The notes: generated from the sequence alone by a model not told the origin. Shown: positions 1-11,407, counted from the first letter of the stretch. The stretch is 64,000 nucleotides of DNA from Holtermanniella nyarrowii (GCA_001600035.1 BCIT01000009.1:62001-126000); one strand, 5' to 3'. A program made the numbers and translations.

Positions 1-238
1 CTGATGATCAGGTGGTGTCTGGACGGTAGCGGCTCTCGCTTTGCGGGCTTTGATGCAGGCAAACGTGGAGGTTCCAAGAGGGAACAAAGGTGGACCGGCG
101 CGAAGATAGATGCCGGGCGGAATTGAGATTCAGACCGGTAAATGGTTGCACTGAGGAGATGAGATTTCTTCGCGAAAGGCGGACTGTGAAATAGCGCTTA
201 TAGTCAACCAGCTGGCGTTGACTTTTCATCATCATCAG

Positions 239-496
239 TATGTCCAGCCAAAGATACACAGAGCCGTCGGCGATATCCAGGAAACTTACGCACTCGACAA
301 GGGCTGTGACAAATGGCAGCATGCAGCTCACTTTCAGAAAGATGGACGTTGGGTCACTAAAGAGTGGTACACCGACAAGGATAACTCTCAGGTGATATCA
401 CTAGTAGACGTCACCCAGGATACCAAGAATCTGACAAGGATCTTCAGCGACACGGCATGGTATGAGGACGTGAAGATCGTTTCTCGTCACAAGTAA
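239..496 (+). CDS. small hypothetical protein, 3' exon
   Basis: The open frame ends in FSDTAWYEDVKIVSRHK and a TAA at 494-496. No ATG lies in this frame. A GTTGAC branch-like sequence, a pyrimidine-rich run and CAG just before 239 suggest a 3' splice site, so an upstream exon should lie in 1-210, but I could not place its donor. The encoded part is about 85 residues, rich in charged residues and Trp, with no membrane segment. I do not recognise the family. It resembles the broken frame at 960-1244, mainly in an HFxxxGxW motif and in the last 20 residues, so the two are probably tandem paralogs. Confidence 0.4.
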   Translation, partial: YVQPKIHRAVGDIQETYALDKGCDKWQHAAHFQKDGRWVTKEWYTDKDNSQVISLVDVTQDTKNLTRIFSDTAWYEDVKIVSRHK

Positions 497-499
497 GGA

Positions 500-959
500 T
501 CGATCAGTTCACGCGATGACACGATGCAAGGCAGACTTAGGACTGTAGCAATGTGCACATTCAGAAAAAAAACCCCTTTGAGCGATGCGGCCTTGGTCCC
601 GAATCTACTCAGAGGTGAGACCATCGCTACCTGGGTTCAGACAAGAATGCATTAAAGTGACTCCGTGGACGGACATACGTCACGGAGACACCCTATCGCT
701 GTCTCGAATCCACACCTGTCTCTTCAGTCGGGCAATTGACTTGTTCTGATCAGCTCAATGAACAGCTCGCACAGTAGCAGCAGTAGTCCAAGGGCTCCTT
801 GCTAAACGACGTTCATAAAGGTCGTTAGTGACTAGGCTCAGATCCAAAGCTCAAGGGAAGCTTTAATTGGCACTTTGAGCCCAATCCTTCATCACTTTGC
901 GGTGCGGTCACGTCGACTAGACTGGGAGCGAGCTGCTTCACATTCACCAGCCACCCAAC
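500..959. other. intergenic spacer between the two small paralogs
   Basis: About 460 bases without a supported gene. A GAAAAAAAACCCC run lies near 570. I see no RNA gene or mobile element. Confidence 0.5.
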
Positions 960-1244
960 ATGCCAGAATCACATTCCAGCACGAAGCAGTTTACGACCCC
1001 AGGCTGTATCAAGAAGGTTTCTGCCTTTCACGCCGGCTATTCCAATATCTATGTCGACCCATACACAATCACCTCAGAGCACTTCCTCAACAATGGCGAA
1101 TGAAATACGAGAATATCATCCACTGATGAAACTCCAGGAGATGAGATGACTGTTCCGCGCGCTGAGGACTTGAACGAGTTCTACGCATTGTACAAGTCCG
1201 ACCCCGCGTACTCCGACGTGCAGATCCTCGAGAGACATGCATAG
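960..1244 (+). pseudogene. broken paralog of the 239-496 gene
   Basis: Reading from ATG 960 gives 47 codons beginning MPESHSSTKQFTTPGCIKKV. An in-frame TGA (1101-1103) follows, and the same frame then stays open for 46 codons, ending YSDVQILERHA and TAG 1242-1244. The end resembles the upstream gene (SDPAYSDVQILERHA against SDTAWYEDVKIVSRHK). The TGA falls where the upstream copy has Trp (HFLNNGE-stop against HFQKDGRW), so a TGG-to-TGA change would explain it. The alternative is an unrecognised intron across the TGA, but I see no clear donor and acceptor pair. Function unknown. Confidence 0.45.
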
Positions 1245-1333
1245 ATACCTCAACCCCTGGCAGCCAACGGCGGACAGTGTGAACAGCGTCGTAAGAGAGA
1301 GTCATGAAAGGCCTTGCATCCCAAACCTCCGAT

Positions 1334-2425
1334 CTAAGCCTCGACTGCAAACGTAGCAGCAGCCTCATCAAACTCGAGCGACTTGGCGTCCAAAGCCCGA
1401 ATGAAAGGGTGTTCAGGCTCAAGGTCTCTCAGCAAGCTACAACCATCAGCTCAGCTCCAACAGTCCCCCAAAAGGACAACTCACCTGTCGGCGCCATTGA
1501 CACCAAGTGAGACCCCAACGGCCAGAACCTCGCCCTTCTGATTACCCAAATCCCTCTCCAGCGCCTGATTGACATCTGCTTTAGCGTCATCGACATGTCC
1601 CATCAACGTATGCGCAGCCGCATGACTTGCGTACGCGCCTGCCGTCCGACCGGACGGTAGCTGGAAAAGCTCTTCGTAGAGATAATAGGCTTGTTGAAGG
1701 CCTTTACCACCTGTTTTCATCCCAATCCATGCTTCCATTTGTTGGATAAGAAGGGAATCGTCGCCCCATTGTTTGGCTTTTGTGTATGTTGAGAGAGCGA
1801 GGTCTTTGCGGTTTAGTGAGAGGAGGAGCTGAACTAGGATTGCGGTGCTGTAGTGTTAATTGCTGGGTGGAGGTTAGGGTTGGACTTACCATTCGAGATC
1901 TCTTTTACCACCACCTTCACTCAACGTAGCCACAGCCTCTTCATTCTCGCCAACAAGAATAAACACCGTACCCGCCAAAGCTCTCACAACACCTTCATCC
2001 TCATTCACCTCTTCAGCATCCACGTCCCCACCATCAAACTCCAATACGAGATCCCGGATCTCCTCAACTTTAGCTTCGTCTTTGGTGGACAGGTATTCAG
2101 CAAAGACTTTGACTGCTTTGTAGCGCGCTGCCTCTGATGAACCGGCTGAGAGGAGCTCGAGAGCAGAGGAAGGAGAATTGAGAGCGAGTTGAGCACGCGC
2201 AGCGTATAGTGTTCGGTCGAGAGACTCGGTTTCGGTCAAGTTTGTGTGTGAAGCGGGCGCTGCTTCGGCAATGCAAGCTGCTTGTTAGTGTGTTCTGACG
2301 TAGCGAAGTGAGGCAATATGTACCTTTGTAAGAAGCTAAGAGAACGCGTCAGCTCTGCAAATCTAAATGAGATGACATACCTTGATAGAAGAGCTGCTTG
2401 ACATGGAACAGTGGATCAGACTCCA
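1334..2425 (-). CDS. SEC28: coatomer epsilon subunit (epsilon-COP)
   Basis: Epsilon-COP belongs to the COPI coat, which carries cargo from Golgi back to ER; it is an all-helical TPR-like protein that binds alpha-COP. Five exons join cleanly: MESDPLFHVKQLFYQ, a very short exon, a long exon (DRTLYAARAQLALNSPSSAL...), an exon with MEAWIGMKTGGKGLQQAYYL and QLPSGRTAGAYASHAAAHTL, and a last exon ending LEPEHPFIRALDAKSLEFDE. The total is about 290 residues, usual for the family. The start is the first ATG of a conserved N-terminus. Introns are 40-55 nt with typical branch sites. It is divergent from BBC1, with 333 bp between the two start codons. Confidence 0.9.
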
Positions 2426-2758
2426 TTCTGTGCAGGACAATGATTGAGATGAGCAAATCCACTGCACCTGCAGCTGCTCGACGTGCACCTTCACGGTGAT
2501 CCGCGGATTGTCGCCACGCGATCTAGTATGCCGGTATGCCCCGTCATGCCCCGCTCCAGCTCCCTGTAGGCCTACAGTGCACAGAACAGCGTCTGTACTT
2601 CAACGACGACAACAATCACGCTGCATCTTGGCTGAACAAATCATAGTCAGAGCTGAGAGGTACGAGACTGCCAAGAAACGGACGAAATTGGAGTAATTAG
2701 GTCGTGAGATCGCTAGCGAAACGTCTGCACGCCAAGCTGCGTGGTCCATCGACCGACC
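2426..2758. promoter_or_regulatory. shared promoter region SEC28/BBC1
   Basis: A 333 bp spacer between two divergent start codons, so both promoters must lie here or overlap the 5' UTRs. I see no convincing TATA box. Confidence 0.5.
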
Positions 2759-5700
2759 ATGTCCTTTCCATATCTTGCAAAGACAATGTACGCCTGACTA
2801 CTCTCCGAACGCGCATAGCCGCTGACGTTATCAGATTGAAGTACAAATCACCACACGCGACGGACCTATCATTCCTCAAAGGGGAAACGTGAGTCACCTC
2901 GACACCGCCTCCTTGCCGAGTTATCACTGATATTGGACAGAATCAGAGTCACGGGTCCATCGCCTGATGATGAAGATTGGCTTGTGGGTGAGACGCTTGA
3001 TGGAGACAGGCAGGGTGGTTTCCCAAAGGTCCGTCCGTGCTCTATATCAATGAGGCGTTTACTGACGATGAAGGACTTTGTAGAGGAAGTCGAGGAGGCC
3101 GAGGAAAGCGCGTCCGCTGAGCCTGCTACTGCTACTACTGCTGCTTTCGAGAAGGTGGAGAGTGCCAACGAGGCTGAGACTGCTCCTGCGCCTATGGAGA
3201 ACGAGGCTGAAGCAGAGCCTCATGCTCCCAAGCCTGTAGAAGCAGCTCCAGTGCCAGCCTTAGTGGCTGCACAAGCACCAGCTTCAGCGTTCCCACCAGC
3301 TCCCGCTACAACCGCTGCCATATCGCCCATCCAGCAGTCACCAGCAACACCTTCCTCAGCCGCTCCATCCCAAGACACTGATTCTCCACCCAAGCCCTCA
3401 TCCTTCCGCGATCGGATCGCAGCCTTCAACGTCGCAAAGGCAGCAGGTCCGCCACCAGCCGTAAAACCGAAACCTTCATCAACAGGCTTGACGTGGTCTC
3501 AGCGCCAAAAATTGAGGCAGGAGCAGGAGGCTACTGAAGCTGCTGCCAGCGGCAGTGCTGCTCCGGCTCCGGCTGCTGCTCCTCTGACGCCAGCTGCTGC
3601 TGCTGCTGAGCCATCTTCACCGGCGGTGACGACAAAGACCGTCGAAGGCGCAAGTGGCATGTCTGCATCCGATGCACAAAGCTCAATCAGTAAAGGCGGT
3701 TCCTTGAAGGAACGTATGGCTGCTCTCGCAGGCGCAGGAGCATTCGGTGCGCCTGCTGAACCTGCACCTCCTGTACCAGCTGGGAAGCCCAAAGTCTGGT
3801 CCAGGCCTGTCGCAACTTCGCCACCTGCTGCGGAAGGCGACGAGCCATCTCTTGATGCACCGCCTGCCGGCGAAGAAAGTGCAGTTGAGGGTAAAGAGGA
3901 GGTCATTGAGGGTGATGAAGCGCCTGAGGAAGATGAGGAGGCTCAGGAGAAGGCTAGGCGCGCTGCTATAGCTGCGAGGATGGCCAAACTGGGTGCTAGA
4001 GGTCCGATGGGCATGCCACCACCTAAACCTGCTGCGAAGAAGCCTTCGACGGAAGCTCCTCCTAGCCCCGCGCAGGAGACAACACCTGCTGCGCCCGACT
4101 CGCAGTCCGAGGCCGAGGTACCACCAGCTGCGCCTCAGTCAATCAAGATGCCAGCTATTGCTCGACGCGCTGCACCTCCGCGTCGTGCGCGCGGTGCTGC
4201 TCCAGCTGCGGCACCTTCGCCTTCCACAGATGAGCCACCATTCGAAGACCCACCTCTTCAGGTGCCGAGCGAGGAGATCCCGCTGCCCAAGACCGATGAG
4301 GAAATTGCAGAGGAGAACGCTGCTGAAGAGCTCGGGCGCGGAGAACATGGAGCAGATGGAGCACTTGCTGCTGGTATTGCTTTGGCGCCTGTCGCTCCTA
4401 CTGCTGCTGCTGGTGTTCAGGAAGATCTGCCAGAGGAGCGGGCAACGGTGGACGAGTCAATCTTGACTTCTGCTGGTGGAGGCGAGATCCGTGATCTTAC
4501 TGCAACGGGCCAAGATGAAGAGATCGATGAGGATGAAGACGATGAGGACCAGGTGGATTTGATGAAGCAGGCCAAGCAAGGTGATCTTGGCGTTAAAGTG
4601 CAAGACGACAACGCCGACGATGAGCCACATAACCGTACTTCACCAGTGGCCGTCGTCCCGCTTCATGCTGCAGCAGACGATACGCCTCACTCGCCTCACC
4701 GCTCGCACGATCTCTTGACTTCCCCGACTGCTCCTTCGCGATTGCTTGGTTTGCCGAGGGATGAAGTTGAGTTGAAGCATGATGCAAATGCAGCGACGTC
4801 TCCTTCGAAGCCTGCGGGTCCTCGCGCTTTGCCGCCCCCACCTTCACCTTCGCAAGCTCCTCCTCCATCTCGCAGTGTCTTGCCACCGCCTCCGGCTATC
4901 AATGATGATGAACATGAGGAGGCGCCTCCTCCACCTCCCCGTCCATCGGGCGCTTTACCGCCTCCGCCTGTAGGAAATGCTGCTATCCCACCTCGTGATG
5001 AAGAAGAGGATGAAAGAGAGCTCGAGAGCGACGGAGACGTTGAGGCTGACGCAGCGGAAGAAGTTGATGAGGATGATCAGGCGCCGCCACCTCCACCCAA
5101 GTCCCTGCCCGTTCCTCCGCGTGGCGCAGTGGTACCGCCACGCCAAGATCGTGAGGACGAAGAGGACCATCAGGTTCCTGTGCCACCGCCTCGCTCGCTG
5201 CCACCTCCTCCGCCGGTACAGCGAGATAAGTCAGATGACGAGGACGAGGCTCCTCCTCCTCCTCCTAGATCTCTTCCTCAAGCTCCCGTTGCCTCTCCTC
5301 GCGAAGTTTCGCAGTCAGCCGCTGCAGACACCGCCAGCGATCCGCCTCTGCAGCGCAAGCCTTCCCTTCCTCCCGTCCAGACAGCACCTCTTCAGCGCCA
5401 AGCCTCGGCTTCCAGATCTCCCACTTCACCCAAGATCGCTCGATCTCCTTCCGTGACCCAACCACCTATTGGCCAAGCTCCGACTGAAGACGACGAAGAT
5501 GCATCGCGCCGTCAGGGTATCGCTGCACGTATGGCCAAGCTTGGCGGTATCAAGTTTGGCATGCCTCCACCTGTCTTCAAGAAGGCTTCTGGATCGTCTG
5601 CTGAGCGTGATGATTCCACGTCTCCCATCGAGCGTGAAGCACCACTTGATACTCCTATCTCGCCGATTCGCGAGTCAGCTCCGTCGCCTTCGCCTATCCT

Positions 5701-7133
5701 TACCACCGCTACGCTCGATGATAATGATGACGAGAGCGAAGAGGGTCAGGTCGCTCGACGTGCAGCTACACTTGCTCGCTTGCGTGCAGGTGGATCACTT
5801 GGCTTTGGCATGTTTGGTGCGCCTGCCCCGACTGGTTCTGCCCCGACTGAAGACGCCCCTGAACAGGAAGACACTTCCAAAGGCGCCAAGGCTACGGCTC
5901 AGGAGCAGGAGCTCGAGGACGCGGAGGACGATGATGAAGCGCCACCTCTTCCACCACCTCGTCCTTCAGCACCATCTTCGCCTGTTGCTTTGAGGCGACC
6001 AGAGCCAATCGCTGTTGCCTCTGACCACGCTATGCCACCTTTTGATGACGCTGCGCCTCCCTCTCCTGCGCGCAAGGACTCGATGTCCAAGCGTCCGCCC
6101 GTGCCCGTACAGCGACAGAGCTTGGACGTCAAACGATCAAGTTCAACGAGCGTGCCTACGGTTGCGCCTGTTCGAGCAGTGCCGCCTCCTCAATCTCCGG
6201 AGCGAGATAGTTTCGACTTGGCTAACGAGCCGGCTGTGATGATGATGGATGAGCCAGAGGAAGCTCCACCTCCACCTCCACCTCGTCCAATGCACGGCGC
6301 ACCTTCGCAAGCGCCCGCTGCGCTTTCTCCAGCAGCTCCACCACTCGAACTCTCAACTGCTGCTCCTACTATGGCACCTTCGCACCAGCGGAGCGCGTCG
6401 ATGGCCTCCCAGTCTTCTGCTCGATCTACGCCGCAACGACAGGCGTCAGTTCGCCAGCCCTCGATGGATCAACAGCCTCGGCAGTCCATGAACCAACAGA
6501 GGCCGGCTTACAATGACCTGCAACAAGCTGCTCATCAGCAAGGCATGGGCGTATATCGTGCGGCTAAGAGCTTGTTCGATCAAGGTCGTAAAGCCAACCT
6601 TGGTGTGAGTGCATTCAGGCTGACACAATGCTGACATGTGCAGGACGGCAGCCCAGCCGGCTTCGTATTCACCGTCTTCAGCCAGGCGCAGTTGCCACCG
6701 CCCCATCAGAGCTGGGGTCAGCTTGTCTTTGAGCAAGAGTCTGCTTCTGTGCTGAAGCGTTACGATGAAGTAAGTGCACAACTTACAATGGATTTCGGCT
6801 GACATCCAAGCCTCGTCCAGGAGACGTAGTGGCCTTCCACGACGCCCGTTTCAAGGGCAAGAAGGGATTGTCATCCTATCAACAGCACGTTGGCTCTGTC
6901 GAGGAGCCTCTTGTCGCCATCGCCTCGGAGTTCGAGCAGAAGAAGCACAAGCTGAGGGCGCTTCAAGTTGATCGTGGTGTAAGTCGTCACTTTGAGTCTT
7001 GCGATGCTGATCAGCAGGCACCGGAAGAAGTCAGCTACCGATTTGATGATCTCAAAAGCGGCCGCATCTTGGTAAGTATACTGTATGAAGAGGCCTGTGC
7101 TGACGCTTTCAGGTGTATCGTCCTGGCATTTGA
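2759..7133 (+). CDS. BBC1: BBC1/MTI1-type SH3 protein of actin patches
   Basis: In yeast Bbc1/Mti1 binds type I myosin and restrains WASP-driven actin assembly at endocytic sites. Eight exons give about 1,356 residues. The SH3 domain spans aa 1-60, spliced from MSFPYLAKTI, KYKSPHATDLSFLKGET, IRVTGPSPDDEDWLVGE and GGFPKDFVEE. A long Ala/Pro/Glu-rich middle follows, with many PPPPPR stretches and four short repeats of the RMAKLG...FGMPPP kind. The C-terminal BBC1/AIM3 domain (SWGQLVFEQES, PGDVVAFHDARFKGKKG, KKHKLRALQVDRG) ends ILVYRPGI. The start was chosen because it produces a canonical SH3 beginning after removing the 2788-2834 intron. The intron at 3029-3073 uses the donor GTCCGT; without splicing it the frame stays open but the SH3 end is spoiled. 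Confidence 0.88.
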
Positions 7134-7490
7134 GCTCGATGTTTCGTCTTGAAATGAAGCAATGCATGTTGTGCCTGATGTGGTTTGCCGAGTTTTGCCG
7201 AGACATGGTCTGTTCACATCAATCGCCGAACTTGCAAGCTGCCATTGCGTAGGACAGTATGACAGTGCCTCGTCTTGCACAATGACCGCCTGATTGTGAT
7301 TGAGCCACTTCTCCTGGCTCCGGTCCTCGTTGCGGCTCCTGGCCCGCATGGTGCTCGTGAAGCTCATGAGACAAGCGAGCGTTGGCTCAGAGCGTTTCCG
7401 AGCCAGATAGACTCGACTCAACCTGCTCTAAGTCACCACAAGGCAATGCAATGCAATGCATACAATGAAGTGCGTCGCTCAGAACGTGAC
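7134..7490. other. convergent 3' region BBC1/CYB2
   Basis: About 357 bases between two convergent stop codons. It holds a short AATGC tandem (7444-7461). No gene is supported. Confidence 0.5.
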
Positions 7491-9541
7491 TCATGGCGTT
7501 CCCCATCGATTCTTGAGACACTCGAGCATGTCAGGCTTGAGATCCGCAACGCTCTTTGCGCCAACGAGCTGCAGCGTCATGTTGATTTCTCGCTCAAGAA
7601 CTGGCACATCAGCTTGCACTCCCTCTGGAACTCGCAGACTTACTTCGAATAGTCCGAATGACACCCTCCTCGCCATACGCAGACTGTGCATACAAGAAAG
7701 CACGACCGAACCCAACGCCTTTCGCACCGAGGCACAGCGCCATGCAGACTTCTGCTCCGCGAGTGACGCCACCATCAATGTAGACTTCGAGCTCTTTCAA
7801 AAGATGTGGCTTCTCACGATGGAGGGCTTTGAGCGAGTCGAAGCCTGAGCGCGATCGGTCGAGTTGACGACCGCCGTGATTACTCAGAATGACACCCTTG
7901 ATCATCAGCCTTGCCGCTTTTGTGGCAACGGTCAACCTACAGCCAAACCATGATCTCTTGCCAGTTGCACGTCCTGCCCATCAGCATTTGTCCGTTTTGC
8001 ATGAAATAAGACGCACCTCGACAGAAGCCACACCCTTCAAATACAGCGGCGTGTCCTTCGTCAAGCTCTTGACCCACGCCAAGTCCTCCCATGTGACGCT
8101 AGCGTCATGGAAGAAGTCACCACCGTCCGCAGGCTTCATGCGGACTCCTGGATCAGCCTGTTGTGTCAGTGTGCATCAACATACTAAGACGACTCACATC
8201 ACCCTTTAGCCCGTTCAATCTATCGTTCTCTTCACGATTCCCAAGAGTCGCCGAGTCAACAGTTAACATGAAAGCCCTTTCCATAAGCCCTGCACCACAC
8301 CACCACGTCAAAGCCACATACCGAACATCCCGTTCCCTAGCCTGCTCAATCCGTTTCTGCGCAACGCTCCGATCCTGCGTAATATAAATCTGATAACCCA
8401 TGTTCATCTCCTCTCCCAACTCCTCCTCGACTTCATCCTTCGCATCCAGAATATCTTCAAAAGGAAGAGACGAAGCGGCCGAGATGCCCTGGAAGATACC
8501 AGTCTTGGCTGCTCCGCGGACAATGTTGCGCTCGCCTTCAGGATGGCCCATGAGAGCGTTGGAGGCTGGTGAGATGTAAATTGGTAGGGGAGAGGGTTTA
8601 CCGAAGATTTGCGTTTGGGGTGTGATTTTGCCAACGTCAACTAGGACGCGGGGGATGAAGCGGCATGTGAGAAAGTCGGAGGTGTTATCGCGGAGCGCTG
8701 CTGTGTCAGCTAGATTCCGGAACCTGCTTTGGCGTACTGATCTCGTTGTCTGAGCCAGAACGGTAGTACAATGCAGCCCGATCTGACAAGACCGTCTCTG
8801 CAAGACGCTTCATCTCTGCAAGGCCAAGTACCTTCTCAACAGGCGGCAAGGCATCGCGAGCAGCTTGAATTCTCTCTTTTTCTTTGCGAGCGGTATCTGA
8901 AGCAGCTCCAAGAGTCGCTGGATCGATTTTGCCTACCAGCTGTGATGGTGCCAAATTCTTGCTGAGCGTTCCAGGTGGGTGAATTGCCTCGAACAGGGTC
9001 GTTACATCCTGCCCTGCATTCTCAAGAATGACTCTTGATCCACCAGGCTGAATATCAGCTCTCTCTGGCCGCTGAGCTGGAGACTCACATGTTGCATCAT
9101 GAATTCAGTCACGCTACATTGTCAGCTCGGTGCCACATTGTAGCGCCACTCACTCCCAAACGTCACCATCGACGACAACCCAAGCACTGTCAAATCGACT
9201 ATGTGTCGAGACTTCTTTCATGTCAATCAGCCCGTCGCGCTTGCTGTGCGCTTTGGCAATGTCTTGCTCTTTGGCGATGTTGGCACTTGCATCGGCTGAA
9301 ACTTGGTTGTAGTAAATGGACCATGCCCCTACAGCAGCCTGGTTGTGAGCGCGCAATACAAAAACACAAGCTATTTGCGTACCAATACGCTGACTGCTCC
9401 AAGCCGCCCAGCAAGGACAGTCTTCGGTGCTGTCCTCTGGACGCGTTCATACGCTTGCTTGATGTGGCTGGAGCTGGTAAATGAGCGCGACGAGCTAGCT
9501 TGGCCAGCTGCCCGCTTGATAGAAGCTCTAACAGACATCAT
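7491..9541 (-). CDS. CYB2: flavocytochrome b2, L-lactate:cytochrome c oxidoreductase
   Basis: The enzyme oxidises L-lactate to pyruvate and passes electrons to cytochrome c in the mitochondrial intermembrane space. The N-terminus ([20 protein letters not shown]...) looks like a mitochondrial presequence, followed by a hydrophobic sorting segment ([10 protein letters not shown]). A cytochrome b5 domain follows with the heme-binding HPGG ([19 protein letters not shown]). The FMN alpha-hydroxy-acid dehydrogenase domain contains [29 protein letters not shown], the catalytic-His motif [13 protein letters not shown], and [20 protein letters not shown]. It ends [16 protein letters not shown]. At least eight introns are needed, one with the donor GTAGGT just before GVILSNHGG, and the joined exons match the family without gaps. 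Two adjacent ATGs start the frame. It is convergent with BBC1. Confidence 0.9.
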
Positions 9542-9688
9542 ACTGGATCCAAAGGGGAGAAAGTGGTGAATAAAAGACTGATTTGAACCTTTAATCTATC
9601 TCTGAATAATCTGAGCTGCAGTTCACCGGAACCGGCCCGAACACGCACCGGCGGTCGGTTCACTCGGCAACGTCGGCCAAAACCGACA

Positions 9689-9754
9689 CGCCTATTGAAA
9701 GGATAACCAATGCCGATTCTGTGAGGTGTGCGCCTATTAAAAGGATAACCAATG
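9689..9754 (+). promoter_or_regulatory. direct repeat carrying GATA and CCAAT boxes
   Basis: Two copies of a 24-base unit (9689-9712 and 9731-9754) are identical except for one base (CCTATTGAAAGG against CCTATTAAAAGG). Each unit contains GGATAACCAATG, a GATA core fused to a CCAAT box. A further CCAAT box lies inverted at 9851-9860. The repeats are 148-213 bp upstream of the CYB2 start and about 190 bp before a tiny plus-strand frame. In yeast CYB2 depends on the CCAAT-binding HAP complex, so HAP-type control of CYB2 is a reasonable inference. Confidence 0.55.
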
Positions 9755-9887
9755 TGGCAATGTGGCACCCTCCCTTGTGTGCAGAGGTTTTGACGACTGC
9801 AAACGTGAGCGGAGTTGCGACTGATGAGCATGAAGCTTGCCTGCAGCCGTGCCACATTGGAAGACGGTACCATTGTAGTCGACAAGG

Positions 9888-9895
9888 CATAAAAG
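9888..9895 (+). promoter_or_regulatory. TATA-like box upstream of small ORF
   Basis: CATAAAAG lies 46 nt before the ATG at 9941, followed by a pyrimidine-rich stretch and CTCACCATG. This layout is typical of a strong fungal promoter. Confidence 0.4.
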
Positions 9896-9940
9896 ACTGG
9901 TTGACGAACAGCTCTTCTCCCACCTTTCAACAATCTCACC

Positions 9941-10129
9941 ATGACAGAGTCAACTCAAGGATCTACTGCACCTCAATGCTTCTTTCGCGTCGTCTGCGTT
10001 GGGGCGAGTCGGGCCTTCGAATACCAAGATCAAGCCTGCGCCTTTACACAGATGAACAATATGAACGGCGCGACTGCGCCTTTCGGTATTAGCAAGTGGT
10101 TCGTGCAGACCAAAACTTGCAAGGGGTAG
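9941..10129 (+). CDS. small hypothetical protein (62 aa, four Cys)
   Basis: A single-exon frame starts MTESTQGSTAPQCFFRVVCV and ends WFVQTKTCKG. It has Cys at 13, 19, 33 and 60 and no signal peptide or membrane segment. I do not recognise it. Support comes from context: a TATA-like box 46 nt upstream, a pyrimidine-rich leader, and the sequence ACCATG at the start. It could be a short gene, the first exon of a longer one, or chance. It is divergent from CYB2 with 399 bp between starts. Confidence 0.35.
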   Translation: MTESTQGSTAPQCFFRVVCVGASRAFEYQDQACAFTQMNNMNGATAPFGISKWFVQTKTCKG

Positions 10130-10544
10130 GAACGGCTAGATGTCCAAAGCAGCTATGGCGATTCTTCATTCTTCTAGACCAGCATCTACAAGCATGCGTA
10201 GTATGAATGATTCCATTTCACGACGTCAGTCCACGCCTTCCGCGTCATTCTACAATTGCACGTACGCCTTGCTCGTCCTAATCTGTCATCACTTGTAACT
10301 CTGTCGGCTCATAATCACTCATGCAGGCTACTTTCGCACCAGATCTCGTCACAAGGAAGCAGACCAAGTCTCTCGCACACAGATCCGTTGCAAACGCAAA
10401 GCCAAAGTCGGACAGCGCCAAGAGACACAAACTCACTCAAAGTCATTGCACACGGTATCATCACGCAAGGTACGATACGTAGCCTCGCACAAAACAGAAT
10501 CGGAAAGAGAAGAACAACATCGCACAAAGAGATATAGAAATCCT
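10130..10544. other. spacer downstream of RPL18
   Basis: About 415 bases. A plus-strand frame at 10256-10537 has no recognisable content and probably lies in RPL18 3' UTR sequence. Confidence 0.4.
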
Positions 10545-11407
10545 CTACTTGTGCGAAGACTTGATCTTGAAGCCCTTGGACTTCCTGCGACCACGACCCT
10601 TCTCGAACTTTCTGCCCTTTGACCGGACGAAAGGCTTGCCGCCGTTGAGGGGACCACCGAAGTGAGCGACGGTCCTGTAAATGTCAGCTGCTGCGCTTGC
10701 CAGAGTGGAGAGAGACGTACTCGGTAACGTTACGCTTGCCACGGAGGAGAACAGTGTTGGAACCGGTAGGTGCACGGAGAGCGAGCTGGTCGAGGGTGAT
10801 AGCCTCACCGCCGTTGGACTCAATCCTCTCCTTGGCGGAGCGGGTGAAACGGAGGGCAGCGATGGAGAGCTTGGGGACGACGGGAAGACGCTCGTCGTCG
10901 AGGATGGTGCCGACAACGACAACGGTCTTGGAGCCGTCAGGGTTGGAGCCACGGGTCTCCTTGACGATGCGGGAGATGGAAAGAGGAGGGCGGTTGACCT
11001 TGGACATAAACAGTCTGTAATGTTAGTGCAGTTCTTCAGCGCCATGGTTTCGACTGGTGGGTCCTGCTCGTGCTCTCCGCCAGGCTGCCTGATTCCAACA
11101 AATGACAGCTGATCTGCAAGTACACCGCCAGCTGTCCCGTCACAACCCCGGCAGCCCAAGGAATCTACAAGCCTCTCCACCAGCCGAAACCACCTCTGAT
11201 GCTAACCTCTTGAGCACAACCTTGTTGAAGCGAGCGTCGGTACGACGAGCAAGGAAGCGGTAAAGCTACATTCGTCAGCCCTCTCCCATCTCTCTCCCAA
11301 TCATCCATCAAACACACCTTCACAAGCAAGAGCAAGTACGGGTCCTCACTCTTGGGGGCCTGCCTAGCCCCCTTTTTGACGTGGTGCTTGCGGATATCGA
11401 TACCCAT
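10545..11407 (-). CDS. RPL18: 60S ribosomal protein eL18
   Basis: A structural protein of the cytosolic large ribosomal subunit. Exons give [20 protein letters not shown], then [20 protein letters not shown], then the long central exon with [33 protein letters not shown] and LRGKRNVTE, and a last exon with [20 protein letters not shown] ending [10 protein letters not shown]. Length is about 186 residues, as usual for eL18. Three introns separate the exons. The start is fixed by the invariant MGIDI N-terminus. The 852 bp upstream spacer is shared with the divergent kelch gene. Confidence 0.95.

Noticed and set aside
3499-6132. Several long frames in other phases and antisense across the BBC1 exon
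   Set aside because: They are shadows of a GC-biased, Pro/Ala/Glu-rich coding exon; the main frame has the SH3 and C-terminal domains.
10256-10537. 93-codon plus-strand frame beside RPL18
   Set aside because: Ser/Thr/His-rich chance frame in the RPL18 3' region.
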